A stretch of 64,000 nt of DNA, taken from Leptidea sinapis (Eukaryota; Arthropoda; Insecta; Lepidoptera; Pieridae). Location: assembly GCF_905404315.1 (NCBI RefSeq), contig NC_066273.1:7936001-8000000 (forward strand), given 5' to 3'. The notes under the pieces were generated by a model, which saw only the letters and a list, made by a program, of their open reading frames with translations, did not search any database and was not told the DNA's origin. Shown here one piece after another: positions 22,560 to 34,128 of the stretch. The position numbers were made by a program, and so were the translations under genes. Numbering within the stretch: the first letter of the stretch is position 1; every line of letters begins with the position of its first letter.

Positions 22560-22990
22560 ACTAGCTGATACCCGCGACTTCGTCCGTGTAACACACATGA
22601 CTTAGCACGTAGTAGGTACATATAAAAATCTTTATTTCTTAACAAAACTTAAATTTTATCATTCATCAAAATTTTGATTTCAAATTTTATTTGAGCTAAA
22701 ATTAAGTTTATATTTTACCTGCTGTGAAAGTTGGAAAGATATAAAAATTATAATATGTTATTTTAAACTATTCTTTCAATTTGATTTCTGAACGACGGGG
22801 GACACATCAAAGGAAAAACAAAATTGTTGTTTTTATTTAATTCCGAACAGTTTCATATTTATTCACCTTTTAAACCTTCCCTGGACTGCCACAAATAATT
22901 CAAGACCAAAATTTGCCAAATCGGTCCAGCGGTTCTCGAGTTTTAGCGAGACTAACGAACAGCAATTCATTTTTATATATATAGATAATA
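22560..22990 (+). repeat. Dispersed repeat of the CTAGCTGACCCG... type
   Basis: It begins AACTAGCTGATACCCGCGAC and ends with AAATCGGTCCAGCGGTTCTC, GAGTTTTAGCGAG and TTCATTTTTATATATATAGA. This arrangement is common in arthropod genomes; related copies lie at 33369-33774, 47640-47960 and 31946-32105. No coding. Confidence 0.7.
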
Positions 22991-23206
22991 AAACACCTAG
23001 ATGTTATTGATAGCGTATATCAATTAGTTAACAATGATCTATATTGGCAATAGGAGAATAATGTGCTGTATATAATGAACTGAACCCTAGCCAATGGCCC
23101 AGTGACACATACATCTATTAACAGTTAGTTAAACGTGTATTAAAAGTATGCTGCCAGTTAATGATTTATCACTTTTAAAAAGGTGTTATTATATTAAGCT
23201 TATAGC

Positions 23207-23823
23207 ATATCCAATCACGTCAGAATACTAAATACGAAAACTATCAAATATTTTCTTTCGTTAAACCTCATGCAACGTGCGATGAACTCGTTGCGACGTT
23301 TAATAATACTGAATTTAATCATAATGATAAAATAATTTTATGTTTAGGCGAACAGGATAGTAATCCTTACAAAATTATAATGGAACTTGGTTTTTTCTTA
23401 AAGCGTCATAATAAAGCAACAGTTATTGTAACCAGTGTACTGCAAAATTACTACATTAATGAAAGAAAACTGAATAATTTATTGGAACTGACTTGTAAAA
23501 ATTATAAAAATTGTACATACTTGACTTTAGCAAAATCGTACCCTGGCAAGAAACACTTCATTCATGATTTTTGTTATAGAATAAATAATCTTATCGACTC
23601 AATGTATTATAGGCAAAAATATTTAGTACCCGGTAGTAAAATTATCATGGCTCGTAGTGCGAAAGGCAGTCAACATCAAGCTCAAATATCGCAGTCTGCC
23701 AAAACTATCACCAATAGTAAAATAATAAAAGGTACTATACCATATTATTTCAAACTAAAAAGTAAAGAACAAAATAATGACCTCAAAAGCGATTCATTTT
23801 TTCGAGTCCAAATTTTATCTTAA
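23207..23823 (+). pseudogene. LINE ORF1 C-terminal part
   Basis: The frame is open from 23207 (after an in-frame TAG) to the stop at 23821-23823. It contains HNDKIILCLGEQDSNPYKI, RHNKATVIVTSVLQNYYINE and KKHFIHDFCYRINNLIDSMY. The sheet/helix pattern with CLGEQDSN resembles the esterase-like (SGNH) C-terminal domain carried by ORF1 of some CR1-group LINEs; that domain call is tentative. The N-terminal part is absent or frameshifted. It overlaps the start of ORF2 by 47 bp in another frame. Confidence 0.6.
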
Positions 23824-26660
23824 TATAATGCATCAGAATATAGCAAGCGTTTTAAGTAAAAAAGATCTACTAAACATAGCTCTAACTGAACTTTTTGAAA
23901 ATGGAAAAGTAGTAGATGTTATATGTCTATCCGAAACATTCGTGAATGCAGAAAACAGATCTAATATTAAGTTGAATGGATATACAATGGTATCTGCTTT
24001 TTGTAGACTTAAGCAAAAGCGTGGTGGGGTCTGCATTCTAGTCAGAGACTATATTGAGGCTGTAAAATTTGATGTCATGGATGAGCTATGTGTAGAATAT
24101 TCTTTCGAATGTTGTGGTTTAAGAATACCAAAGCACAAATTAATTGTAATATGTCTATACAGGACGCCGAATTCGAACGTTGCTGAATTTTTGAATAAGC
24201 TTGATTTACTTTTACACAAATTAAGATATTGGGAGACCAGTAATATTGTGATTGTTGGTGATTTTAATATCGACACTCTAAAAAATACTAAAACGAATCT
24301 GGAGTTTACAAATTTATTGCGAAATTATAATTTTTTTAAACATATTAATGAACCTACTCGGCAAAAATCCTGTATTGACCTCTTTGTTAGTAATATAGAA
24401 AATGCCACAGGGGAGATTCGTCAGTTAGGCCTATCGGATCATGACACAGCACAATTCTTAGTAGTACCGACAAAAATAAATAATTCAACACCGTCGTATA
24501 AGTTAATTTTCAAAAGAGATTTATGTAATCAAAACATAAACAAATTTAAGGACTGTATAAAAAGTCTTAACTGGATAGACGTGTATGATGCCCAGAAATT
24601 GGACGAATCTTTTGATGAATTTTACAATACATTAATCATATTTTATAAATTATGTTTTCCTCTTCTTAAGTATAAAATGAATGTTTCAAATTCAAAAATA
24701 AAATGGTTGTCCAGAGGTATAAAAAAATCATGTGCAACAAAAAGAAAATTAAGGTATCAATATTATAAGAATAAAATACCTGCCAACAAAAACAAATTTA
24801 ATAATTATTCAAAGATTCTCAACAAGTGTATAGACCTAGCTCAGAGAAGTAGTAACAACAAATATATACTTTACTCGAAAAATAAATGCAAAGCGTCGTG
24901 GAATGTGATTAAAAATAAAACTAACTCTAATGTAGGAAGTATCGATGAAATTAAATATGAAAATAAAATTATAAATAATCCAATTCAGATTGCTACTATT
25001 TTTAATAATTATTTTATAAATACAGTCACACAAAGTCAAAGTCAAAATGTAAAAAATAAAAAACCTACATATAAATTAAAACATAACAATTCAAATATTT
25101 TCTTAATGCCAACTGATGAAATGGAGATAATAACCGTTATTAAGTCACTTAATAATTCAAATTCCACGGGCTGCGATGAAATAGCAACAAAGGTAATAAA
25201 GGAATGTGCAAAGGAAGTAGCTCCAGTCCTAGCCTACTTAATAAATCTATCTTTTGAAGAAGGTACTTTCCCATCAAATTTAAAAAAGGCAAAAGTAACA
25301 CCTTTACTCAAAGCGGGTGATAAAAAGGATATTAACAACTATCGACCAATCACACTCATTCCTGTTATCTCAAAAATTTTTGAAAAGATACTGCACAAGC
25401 GATTAACATCTTTTTTAACTAAACATAATATCATTTTGGAGGAACAAAATGGTTTCCAAAAAGGAAAATCAACAACTTTAGCGTGTTTTTCGCTAATAAA
25501 AGAAATATCGGAATGCATGGATACAAAAATTCCAGTAACATCAGTATTTTTTGATATGAGCAAAGCTTTTGACAATGTTTGTCATGAAAAACTATTAGAT
25601 AAATGCGCTCAATATGGTATTCGAGGTCTAGCAAATGACTGGCTTAAAAGTTATCTTTCAAACCGTACTCAATACGTTGAAATTGCTAAATTAAATAATA
25701 AACAAGAAGTAATACCTTATCGATCAGAACTTAGACTTAAAACAAAAGGTGTACCACAAGGAAGTATATTGGGTCCACTTCTATTCATAATCTACATAAA
25801 CGACTTACCTAGCATTACTACTAATAACTGTACTCTTTTTGCTGATGACATCTCTATTGTAATTAAATGTAACAATGAATTGACATATGATATAGAAATT
25901 AATAAAACAATAAAGGACACAATTGAATGGCTTACTGAAAATAACCTGACTGTAAATATAAAAAAAAACAATGTATATGCAGTATTATAATAAGAATGGG
26001 AAAGGAAAAGATATTAATGTTAATTATCATAATGAGAATATTAAAGAAGCACAACTTGTCAATTTTCTTGGTATTTCTTTAGACAGCAACTTGTCCTTCA
26101 AGTCACATGTTGACAAAATTAGCAAAAAAATTAACCAACATGTATTTGTCCTCAAACGCGTATCAAAAACAATAGGTGAAAAAACAGCGCTAATGGCATA
26201 TCATGCATTCGTGGTTTCAGCTTTAAGATATGGATTGGTCATATGGGGCAACTCGGTGAGCATAGGACATTTATTTATTGGACAGAAGAAGTGTATCAGG
26301 GCGGTTTGTGGAGCCGGCCCCCTAGATTCTTGTCGACCGCTATTTAAAAAATTGAAAATTCTATCGCTGCCATGCCTATACATTTATGAAATAAGCCTAT
26401 TTGTTCAAAAACATATGTGTGATTTCTATACAAAAAAAAGCCAGAAGGTTTTAAATACAAGGTATCCAAATAAACTCATAATGCCCTTCTGTAGAACTGC
26501 ATCTTTTAGTAGAAATTGTTTCAGCATGTCTGTGAAAATATATAATAAATTGCCCAATGAATTGAAAGATTTACCGTTCAAAGTTTTTAAAAGAAGACTG
26601 CATCAGTGGTTAACAAATAAGTGCTTCTATAGTTTAAATGAATTTTTCAATACAAAATGA
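23777..26660 (+). pseudogene. LINE ORF2: AP-endonuclease and reverse transcriptase, one frameshift
   Basis: The first frame, 23777-25990, encodes 737 residues; the second, 25971-26660, continues the same protein. Endonuclease: HQNIASVLSKKDLL, VICLSETFV, IVICLYRTPNS, IVGDFNIDTL (about residue 160) and LSDHDTAQF (about 220). RT: AKVTPLLKAGDKKDINNYRP, GFQKGKSTTLA, VFFDMSKAFDNV, KGVPQGSILGPLLF and the catalytic FADD (codons 25838-25849). The frame breaks in a run of As at about 25961-25970. The C-terminal part has NFLGISLDSNLSFKSHVDKI, ALRYGLVIWGNS and the cysteine-bearing thumb/tail. Apart from the A-run shift it looks undamaged, so it is fairly young. Confidence 0.85.
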
Positions 26661-26966
26661 ATTAGTCTATTTGATAATAATATATGTAAATTAATATACT
26701 TTTATGACATTGAATTTGTTAATATTATACATAGGTACTAAATGAATTATTAAGTTATTTACGTCTCATATTATAATATTATATAAGTATTAAAATTTCA
26801 TTTTATAAATATTATTGATATCATTGAGAAATCCGACATGTTTCAATATAACAGTACGATTAGTGTTTAGACAATTTTGTAACATATTTTGCATGTCAAT
26901 TGACGAAACATATTGGATTATCCATTATATTGTTAACACCTTAAGTACAATGTTTCCTGCAAATAA

Positions 26967-27013
26967 ATTTCATTTCATTTCATTTCATTTCATTTCATTT
27001 CATTTCATTTCAT
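26967..27013 (+). repeat. (TTTCA)n tail of the LINE
   Basis: Nine TTTCA units directly after AAATAAA, forming the 3' terminus of the LINE. Confidence 0.9.
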
Positions 27014-28090
27014 AATTGACTAACTTATATTAAAAAAAAAATGCAAACCAAATCGATACAATCAAAAACACACTCAATAAAAAAAAAAAAAATAGGTACA
27101 ATAACGTACCGCCTAATGCTAATGCTAAGCGCATATTACATTCTTTTTTTTTAGTACTTGGTACGCTTCCCCGTAATGATAGTTTAATTTTTATGTAATC
27201 ATAGTAGTATAAATATAGTTATAAGATTTGTTTTGTTTGAATAAATTTCCTACTTTATTCCTTATTTATCAATTTTTTTTGCAAAAAAAAAGGTTAGGTA
27301 CATTGGTCTTTTATTACCTATTTAATTGTATGCATTTCCAGAAACATTGTGGAACGAAATTATTTTACAACCCAATTAATTACCTTGATAAACTATTAGT
27401 TAGTATATCGCGGTTTAAGGTGGTGCGCAAGCGGGCCGCTCGAATCACCCCGAGCCTCACACCTGTGGCCGCATCAAACGCACCGCTCCGCCTCGCTATC
27501 ACACGAGCCGACTTATTTGATACAAAATCATGAGAACTACATAAAGATACTGTATTGCACCAAACATTGATGTTTCGAAACTGGATATGACAATTAATTC
27601 AGGTTTCTATAAAATATAGTAACATACATTACTGCATCTATATTTAAATTTAGAAGTAAATATTTAACAAAATTGTGAAATTCACTAATCACTATTTTTG
27701 ATCGTAGTATTTACGTCTTAAAATTATTACTATTACATTTTGGATTGTAGGTAAGTTATGGTAAAATAAATTATTTACAAAGTGTGTACGAAAGTATGGT
27801 AACAACTACCTGTTTTTAGGATTCAATTCACCTTTTGTATATAGGTACTTAAAATATTTATTGGATAAATGCAATGGCGCGCGTATGTCGTAATTAGAGA
27901 TTTTCGAAGCACTAGATGTTATATTTTCGTTACATTTCAATGAGTTGAGTGCATGTAATTTATAAATATTTATAGTAACTCAAATTTTACTTATATCAGC
28001 AAAGTTTCAAACGTAACACACTCCAACAATTTAGGGAAGAATAATATAAGCCAATTTATTCCGAAACTATGTACATACAATAATTTTAAA
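27014..28090. other. Mostly unassigned; short repeat relics
   Basis: 27160-27245 repeats the 3' end seen at 1330-1425 (TACGCTTCCCCGTAATGATA). At 27410-27535 a GC-rich island (GGTGCGCAAGCGGGCCGCTC) has a short open frame that I do not recognise. The rest is AT-rich without features. Confidence 0.45.
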
Positions 28091-28094
28091 TCAA

Positions 28095-28330
28095 ATTTAC
28101 AAAATATCTCTAATTTCGGCGTGACTCTTGGCATATGCCTCCTTTAGAGTTTTACATTGATTCCTATCTCGCGTGCCTCTCCTCCAGTTAGGTCCCGCTG
28201 TTAACTTTATTTCATCCTCCCATAAACGGCCTACTTCGGCTTCGCTTGCCATCCCTTGGATACCATTCCGTCACTGCCTGGCACCATTTTCTTTTTGTGT
28301 CTCGGATCAAGTGCCCATTTCCATTAAAGA
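28095..28330 (-). pseudogene. RTE-like LINE RT tail (second subfamily)
   Basis: Minus-strand frames give WCQAVTEWYPRDGKRSRSRP and then, one frame over, WEDEIKLTAGPNWRR and LKEAYAKSHAEI. This is the typical C-terminus of lepidopteran RTE-type endonuclease-reverse transcriptases (WTKKVTEWYPRDGKR class). It is frameshifted and truncated. Confidence 0.75.
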
Positions 28331-28599
28331 ATAGAGAGGAGAAGAATTAGGGAAGAATAATTATCACCAAATGTGATGTTTAACAGACAAGTGAAACTGT
28401 TACGCAGAGGCACAACCAAGATTTTACTTATCTTGCCCATCAACATACCGAATCGCGGAGAATATGTATAAAAGAAAATATGTTCCTAAATCGTCAACTG
28501 CATTCTATTAAACACTACTCCAAACAATATATTACTAGGTAAAAACCCTCAATATTTGTAAGAACTCCATAGTTACTGACAGTTGACAGTCACTCAAAG

Positions 28600-29085
28600 A
28601 AACGTTTAAAGAAATAAATATTATGACTATACATTTTTGAAAATTTAATAAGCTTTCACAAAAATAGCCACCTTTTTGCTCTTAATAGTGATTTTCATTA
28701 TAACAACACTAGAAATAAGGGATTGCTTGTAACTAAATCTGGCAGGCTTCATAAGACGCATAATAGCTTTAAGGGTAAATGTATACACTTTTTTAATAAA
28801 GTCCCAGCCAAATAAATTATCCAAATTAGTAAATCCTACTACTTCACAGCCGAATATTTATGTGATTGGACAGCCTGGGACTAGATTATGATTATTTTAT
28901 AGTAATAACAGTGACATTACAATATTGTATATTTTATTAAAAAGAGCGCTGGTAATGCTGGGAGAGTTTCTTTCGCTGCTTCTTCTCTCAGAGCTTTGTT
29001 TCCGAAGCAGTAGTAATATTAGAAATGACATCAAAAAGAATTCTAAAGGAATAAATTTTGAAGAAATAAATGCCTTTTAATTATG
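28600..29085 (+). mobile_element. LINE family A 3' end
   Basis: RT C-terminal relic (TRNKGLLVTKSGRLHKTHNS, FKGKCIHFFNKVP) followed by the family A 3' UTR (GAGAGTTTCTTTCGCTGCTT, TGTTTCCGAAGCAGTAGTA, AAGAATTCTAAAGGAATAA). The best copy is 59790-60235. Confidence 0.75.
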
Positions 29086-29589
29086 TAACGTATCGGCTTA
29101 TCCAGTCACTATATATCTTGGTAATATCCGCCCAATAGCCGTCATTTCACATTTTATTGATTTCAAATACCTAATCTGCTGATTGATTTCTTTATTGCCG
29201 ACGTCGGAGCATTTTGTTGAACCAATCGACGCTTGTCTAAGCATTTATCGCTTTAATTGGTCAATAATTGACGATGTTCACGTATGCACGACTTGTTTTG
29301 GCACCCAATTAAATCCTGTGGGAATGTTGATGACTCACGACTACCATATGACACTGAGCTACAGGAGGTCTATTACCAAAATTGAAAGCCGAAGTTTCGA
29401 TCCGAAACGAAAGAACGACGAATTTCAAATTAAATCCAACCAAAATACTTCGGATCCGAATAGTACGGACGGATATCGTTTTGGAACCAACGACATAAGC
29501 ATTTGGGAATAAGGTGAATGAAAAACAAAATATCGATCTTCAGATCCGAAATACTTTCGTAATATTGTTCCACACTCGATTGACACATT
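29086..29589 (+). other. Unassigned; one 109-codon open frame
   Basis: A frame at 29183-29512 opens with MISLLPTSEHFVEPIDACLS and ends GTNDISIWE. No domain is recognised, and there is no splice or promoter support. It may be chance or a repeat relic. Confidence 0.25.
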
Positions 29590-30300
29590 ATTCACATTTG
29601 AGTTGGCCCATGCCAACGCTGCCGATATTAATACAATATTTGTGCTGCAGAAGAGGGCTATTCGGGTTATTTATACTTACTTAGGTCCTAAAGAAACATT
29701 GAGAGCAATTTTCAAAGAAATTTGTATCTTGACTGTTGCATCTCCATATATTCTTGATAATGTAATGTATGTTTATAGGCACATAAGTGAATTTGCTTGT
29801 AACTGTCATAACCATAATGTTAACACCAGGAACAGACATAAGCTTATAATGCGTACTACTCGGCTAAGTCGAGTTAGTAAGTCTTTTGTGGGGCAATGAA
29901 TATGCTTTTACAACAAGATCCCAAAAAATTTCCAAAACAAAAGTATTAAGCTATTCAAAAGAATTGGTAAAAAACGTTTGTGTGGTAAATGTTTACTGTA
30001 ACATAAATGACTTTCTTAAGGTTACCGCAGGTTGGGAATGGAGCGACCGCCCTCAGGCTATTGAATAATAAGTTTAATAAAATTATACAATTATAACACA
30101 TTAACACCAGGTGACCCGTACGCTCGTTTGTCCTTCTATTCCATAAAAAAAAAAATTTTGATGAAAATAATAACCCGCTGAGTTTCTTGCGCCCGTTCTT
30201 CTCAGGTCTGAGGCGAAATAATATATTTCAAATGGGTACTTTTGGACTTACAATAAGTAAATTTAAGTCCTATATTAATATATTTGAATTTAAATTCGTA
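29590..30300 (+). pseudogene. LINE family B RT C-terminus and 3' UTR
   Basis: It encodes the end of the RT (IFVLQKRAIRVIYTYLGPKE, NRHKLIMRTTRLSRVSKSFV), then switches frames after a stop at 29897. The 3' UTR has CTGAGTTTCTTGCGCCCGTT and CTCAGGTCTGAGGCG, ending in TTTGAATTTAAA. A short piece of a jockey/R1-like 3' end (CACCAGGTGACCCGTACGCT plus poly-A) is inserted at about 30105-30155, so the copy is nested. Confidence 0.75.
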
Positions 30301-30304
30301 GCTT

Positions 30305-30445
30305 TATAAGGTCGGCAACGCTCCGGTAAATCCTCTGGTGTTACAAGAGTATGGCCAGCGGTGATCACATACCATACCAAAACCCATATGAGTCTTCCAC
30401 ATGAAAGGGAGTATAGGTGAGAGAGATCTCTGTGGTCACAGTCAG
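30305..30445 (+). mobile_element. Jockey/R1-like LINE 3' end fragment
   Basis: GGCAACGCTCCGGTAAATCC, CTCTGGTGTTACAAGAGTAT and GGTGATCACATA match the 3' UTR modules at 34725-34800. Confidence 0.6.
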
Positions 30446-30459
30446 TGGTCCTATTTATG

Positions 30460-30860
30460 AAATTATACTTCTTTAGGCGCGTTATGAAAAAATAATGAGT
30501 GTGAAATTTTTAGATGCGCGCAGATCACCGTAACACAAAAGTAACAGAGTGAAGTTAGTTCCTAAAATTTTCTGACGTTTGCGTCATGCGTTATTTTTTT
30601 TTTGGTTTCTTCGTCCATTATTAGGACAGGCAAAGGTTTCAAGCCCATACAGCCGTATTCATTATTTAATAATTAATTGTCAAAGCCATCTTTGCAAGAT
30701 TTTTACAAAATTGTTCTTTCTAAAAACGTAGAATAGCCCGAAGAATAAGTCATTTTAAATATAACTTCTTGCGTGCATACATAAGTACACACTTTTTTTT
30801 CTTATTTAAAGCTATACCCTTTTTCTCATTTTAAAATATTTTCTATGTACTACCTACTTA
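30460..30860 (+). mobile_element. TIR element (MITE), ATACTTCTTTAGGCGCG family
   Basis: Left end AAATTATACTTCTTTAGGCG; internal GTTCCTAAAATTTTCTGACG and CAGCCGTATTCATTATTTAA; right end near ATAACTTCTTGCGTGCATAC. Related copies: 33085-33835 (interrupted) and 51355-51760 (inverse). No coding. Confidence 0.65.
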
Positions 30861-31257
30861 GATATTGCTCCAAATAAAATCTATAATTTTGAATCAAACA
30901 ACGATGTGAGTCAAAGTTACTTGCAATTAAACTTATTGCAAATAATAATTTGCAAACGAAGTCGTCTGCCGTGAATGATGTTAATGAATTGTGAAATTGA
31001 AGCGTCAATTATCCTCATTATTTTTAGCTTAAAACACACTTTGCAAGCGATTTAAAATGTCATTCTTTACGATTTAACATGCTTGTAAGAGGAGTGAAAG
31101 AAAGTATATTACGAGGCATAATAAAATTGTAGATTTAGTTCTAGTTGAAATATACTGCAATGATCGAATCGTTTTTAAAATGTATTTATATTGAAGGTTT
31201 CGTGTATTGTTGACATATTCCAAAGGACTTTCCAGATTATTCTGCTCCATAGAAGAT

Positions 31258-31710
31258 TTTAGTTGGATTCGTTTTTTCTCTCTCAGAGCGCCATTTGTTT
31301 CCGAAGCGGTAGTAGTACCAGTGGGAGGCTAATTTGCACAGGATGTGGCTAGATTATGGTTACAAACAACGGCGCCTATTTCTGCCGTGAAGCAGTAATG
31401 TGTAAACATTACTGTGTTTCGGTCTGAAGGGCGCCGTAGCTAGTGAAATTACAGGGCAAATGAGACTTAACATATTATGTCTCAAGTTGACGAGCGCTAT
31501 TGTAGTACCACTCAAAATTTTTGGGTTTTTCAAGAATACTGAGCGGCACTGCATTGTAATGGTAATGCCATATCAATTGCCATTGCCAGCTTATCGTCTT
31601 GCTCATCTCGTCCCTTAATTTCATTAAAAAAAAGTATCTAGCATATTCGAAATTACATCAAAAATAATTCTAAAGGAATCAATTTTGAGAAAATTAATGC
31701 CTTTTATTAG
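31258..31710 (+). mobile_element. LINE family A 3' UTR interrupted by a SINE-X
   Basis: 31258-31319 (CTCTCAGAGCGCCATTTGTT, GAAGCGGTAGTAGTA) continues after the SINE-X at 31637 (GTATCTAGCATATTCG, ATCAAAAATAATTCTAAAGG). Removing the insert restores the family A 3' UTR with a GTA direct repeat at the junction. Confidence 0.75.
31320..31636 (+). repeat. SINE-X copy nested in LINE A
   Basis: Starts CCAGTGGGAGGCT and ends CATTAAAAAAAA. Both ends and both hairpin regions are present. Flanked by GTA on both sides. Confidence 0.8.
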
Positions 31711-31939
31711 CAAATGGATTGACTGTTTTTGCTAAAGGAAGAATGAAGATTGAATAGAGTTTATTCCATAATTTTCTTTTGGTCTTTTAATTGACGGAAT
31801 CGTATACTTGCATCTGACAAGTAAATATTTTGGAAATAATTTAAAATGGAACACAAACACAGCGAGTGTCTTTTTAATAAATTATTATTAATTTATAATG
31901 TGAGTAGATTTTAAAACCATTACAATTATTTTATTTAAC

Positions 31940-32110
31940 TTCATAACCCAGCAAACGTTGTATTGACAGACAAATTAACAAATAAAAATGAACAAAAAAT
32001 TGTCTCTAAGAATAGATGTTAGTTGATTCTCAGACCTATCCGATATGCATACAAAATTTCATACAAATCAGTTTCAACGACCCGAGAATTTTATATAATT
32101 AGATAATATC
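31940..32110 (+). repeat. Dispersed repeat, CCCAGCAAACGTTGTATTG subtype
   Basis: It contains ACCCAGCAAACGTTGTATTG, TCTCAGACCTATCCGATATG and CGAGAATTTTATATAATTAG, matching 47640-47960. Confidence 0.65.
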
Positions 32111-32334
32111 TGTTCTCTCTCAGGTTGTGGCTTTCTACGATTTCTGTTGCATCTCTTGGCAAGTGAAGTTGTCCGGTTCATCTTTAAATGATCGGTTAAA
32201 TATAAACCAGTACTTTACATAGAAGCTTCAAGTGTTTCGTGATCATTTAAAATACGCAAATTCACTTCCCAAGAAAAAATATTTTGAATTCTTTCCTTTA
32301 CTGCTTCGATCCCATTTTTAGGACGAATAATACT

Positions 32335-32400
32335 AATTGGACGGGTAAACTTTTTCTGTCACAAACAGAGAAGGTTTCACTGTACCTGTCAATAGTTGTC
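32335..32400 (-). pseudogene. maT/mariner-like transposase relic, very short
   Basis: The segment TTTTTCTGTCACAAACAGAG with its flanks parallels 46015-46070 inside the larger maT-like relic. Only about 20 codons of the linker region remain. Confidence 0.4.
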
Positions 32401-32519
32401 AAAAAATTGAATTTGCCTCCATACCATGGATTTGTAAATAGGGAATGGAAACACATCTTGTCCTACATCTAATGTCTAACCTATAATTACTAAAATAAGA
32501 AACACAAAATATTAATTCT

Positions 32520-32937
32520 ATAGCACGCCTCGAACGCGAATTGGCGAGGTTGTGCTTTATAACCGACCTGTCAAGGTCACACGATTTCCACTCTTTAAAC
32601 TGCATATTTTTTTTCTATTACTCTTACACATTATAAAAGCACATCAAAAAAATTATCGTGGACGTCCATTAGACTGTGGTTCAAAAACACGGCGTGTTTA
32701 TCGAGATATCCGTAACAACGGATATCTCGAGAATGACTTGACGAAACGACTTAATTTTTTTTTTCACAATTTTCAGAGTTAAGCTATGAAGGTTCCTTTT
32801 GAAAATCACTACTGTAGGCTTTCTCGTTTATTAAAAAAGAAAACGCAGGTGTTTCGAGTTTATTCGAAATTTAACTTTTAAAAGAATATATATTTTTTTT
32901 TAAAAGAATATATATTTAGCGTTCGAGGCGTGCACTA
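32520..32937. mobile_element. TIR element with CACGCCTCGAACGC ends
   Basis: Inverted termini at 32526-32540 and 32919-32935 (GCGTTCGAGGCGTGC) enclose about 400 bp; a TA precedes and follows them, consistent with a Tc1/mariner-type non-autonomous element. Inside, 32701-32730 is a perfect 13-bp inverted repeat with a 4-nt loop (TCGAGATATCCGT arm). An open frame at 32552-32782 is not recognised. Confidence 0.6.
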
Positions 32938-33084
32938 TTGGATTTTACAATTTTTTTTCAAATTTCTGTCAAGTTTCAAATTAGGTTACGGTCCCGTGCT
33001 TTAGTGATATATTCCCATCGATAAACCGAACGTTTGTCGAAATGATAATAATATAATTTATATATATATATATATCTCTTTTTT

Positions 33085-33835
33085 TTGAAGTTATACTTCT
33101 TTAGGCGCGTTATGAAAAAATGCAGAGTGCATTTTTAAGATGCGTGCGCATCACTGTAACACAAAAGTAAGGGTGAAGTTGGTTCCTAAAATTTTCAGAC
33201 GTTTGCGACATACGTTATTTTTTTTTGGTTTCTTCGATCATATATAGGCAAAGGGTTCAAGCCCGTGCAGCCGTATTCGTTATTCAATAATTAATTGTCA
33301 AAGCTACATTGCCAGATTTTACTTCAATATTCTGCTTTCTACAAACGTAGAATAATAATATATACAACTAGCTGACCCGGCAGACTTCGTACTGCCTCAA
33401 TCGATAAATAAAAGACCTAAATTTAGGTATAAAATAAAGTTAAAACAAACAAAAGGAATCCTTTTTTTTTAAGTGTTATTACCCGTGTTTTAAGGAAGTC
33501 TATTTTTTACCTCCTGAAAAACCTAGAAAGATATAAAAATTCTTATTAGTTATTCATAATAAACTATTAATTTTATTTGATTTCTAAACGACGGGGGGCA
33601 CATACAAGGAAAATCATTTTTTTTAAATTAATTCCGAGTATTTTTCATATTTATTCAACCTTTTAAACCTTCTCTGGACTTCCAATAATTCAAGACCAAA
33701 ATTAGCCAAATCGGTCCTGCCGTTCTCGAGTTTTAGCGAGACTTAAGAACAGCAGTTCATTTTTATATATTAAGGATTTTTGCTTTGTTAGACCAAAGAA
33801 GTATAACTTCTTGCGTTAATACGTAATTACACACA
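33085..33835 (+). mobile_element. TIR element (ATACTTCTTTAGGCGCG family), interrupted
   Basis: The left part, 33085-33368, starts TGAAGTTATACTTCTTTAGG. The right part, 33775-33835, has AAGAAGTATAACTTCTTGCG. The 406-bp insert between them is a CTAGCTGACCCGG-type repeat. The body matches 30460-30860. Confidence 0.7.
33369..33774 (+). repeat. CTAGCTGACCCGG-type repeat inserted in a MITE
   Basis: Begins CTAGCTGACCCGGCAGACTT and ends AACAGCAGTTCATTTTTATA. The internal CAAATCGGTCCTGCCGTTCT matches 22560-22990. Confidence 0.75.
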
Positions 33836-34128
33836 CAATTTTTAAATGGTAAGTTCAGTTTCAAGAGAAAGCCATCACAGTGACTTGCACACATACCATA
33901 AGCATAACAGACGATAAAGGGTTAACACAGTTAATGAGACTATTAGATATTGTTAGATACAACGAACCGACGCCAAAACGTATTTGACACGGTGACCACG
34001 CAATGTTACACTAGGTGACAACCTGCAAGAAGAACGATGATGGATCGCGTTGCACATTAACTTATGATATTTGTATCTGTGATAAATAGTTGTATAATAT
34101 TTCAAATGGATTTACACAATAACTTTTA

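Larger units (their letters stand above)
23207..27013 (+). mobile_element. Non-LTR retrotransposon, CR1/jockey superfamily, 5'-truncated
   Basis: It contains the end of ORF1, a near-complete ORF2 (endonuclease plus RT), a 3' UTR of about 300 bp and a short tandem-repeat tail. Only one frameshift was found in ORF2. The tail is made of TTTCA units rather than poly(A), which argues for a CR1/L2/Daphne-like rather than a strict jockey element. The element sits in AT-rich DNA right of a CTAGCTGACCCG-type repeat. Confidence 0.85.

Noticed and set aside
26815..27015. 66-codon frame ending in a repeated FHFIS pattern
   Set aside because: The repeated residues are the (TTTCA)n LINE tail; the rest is the LINE 3' UTR.
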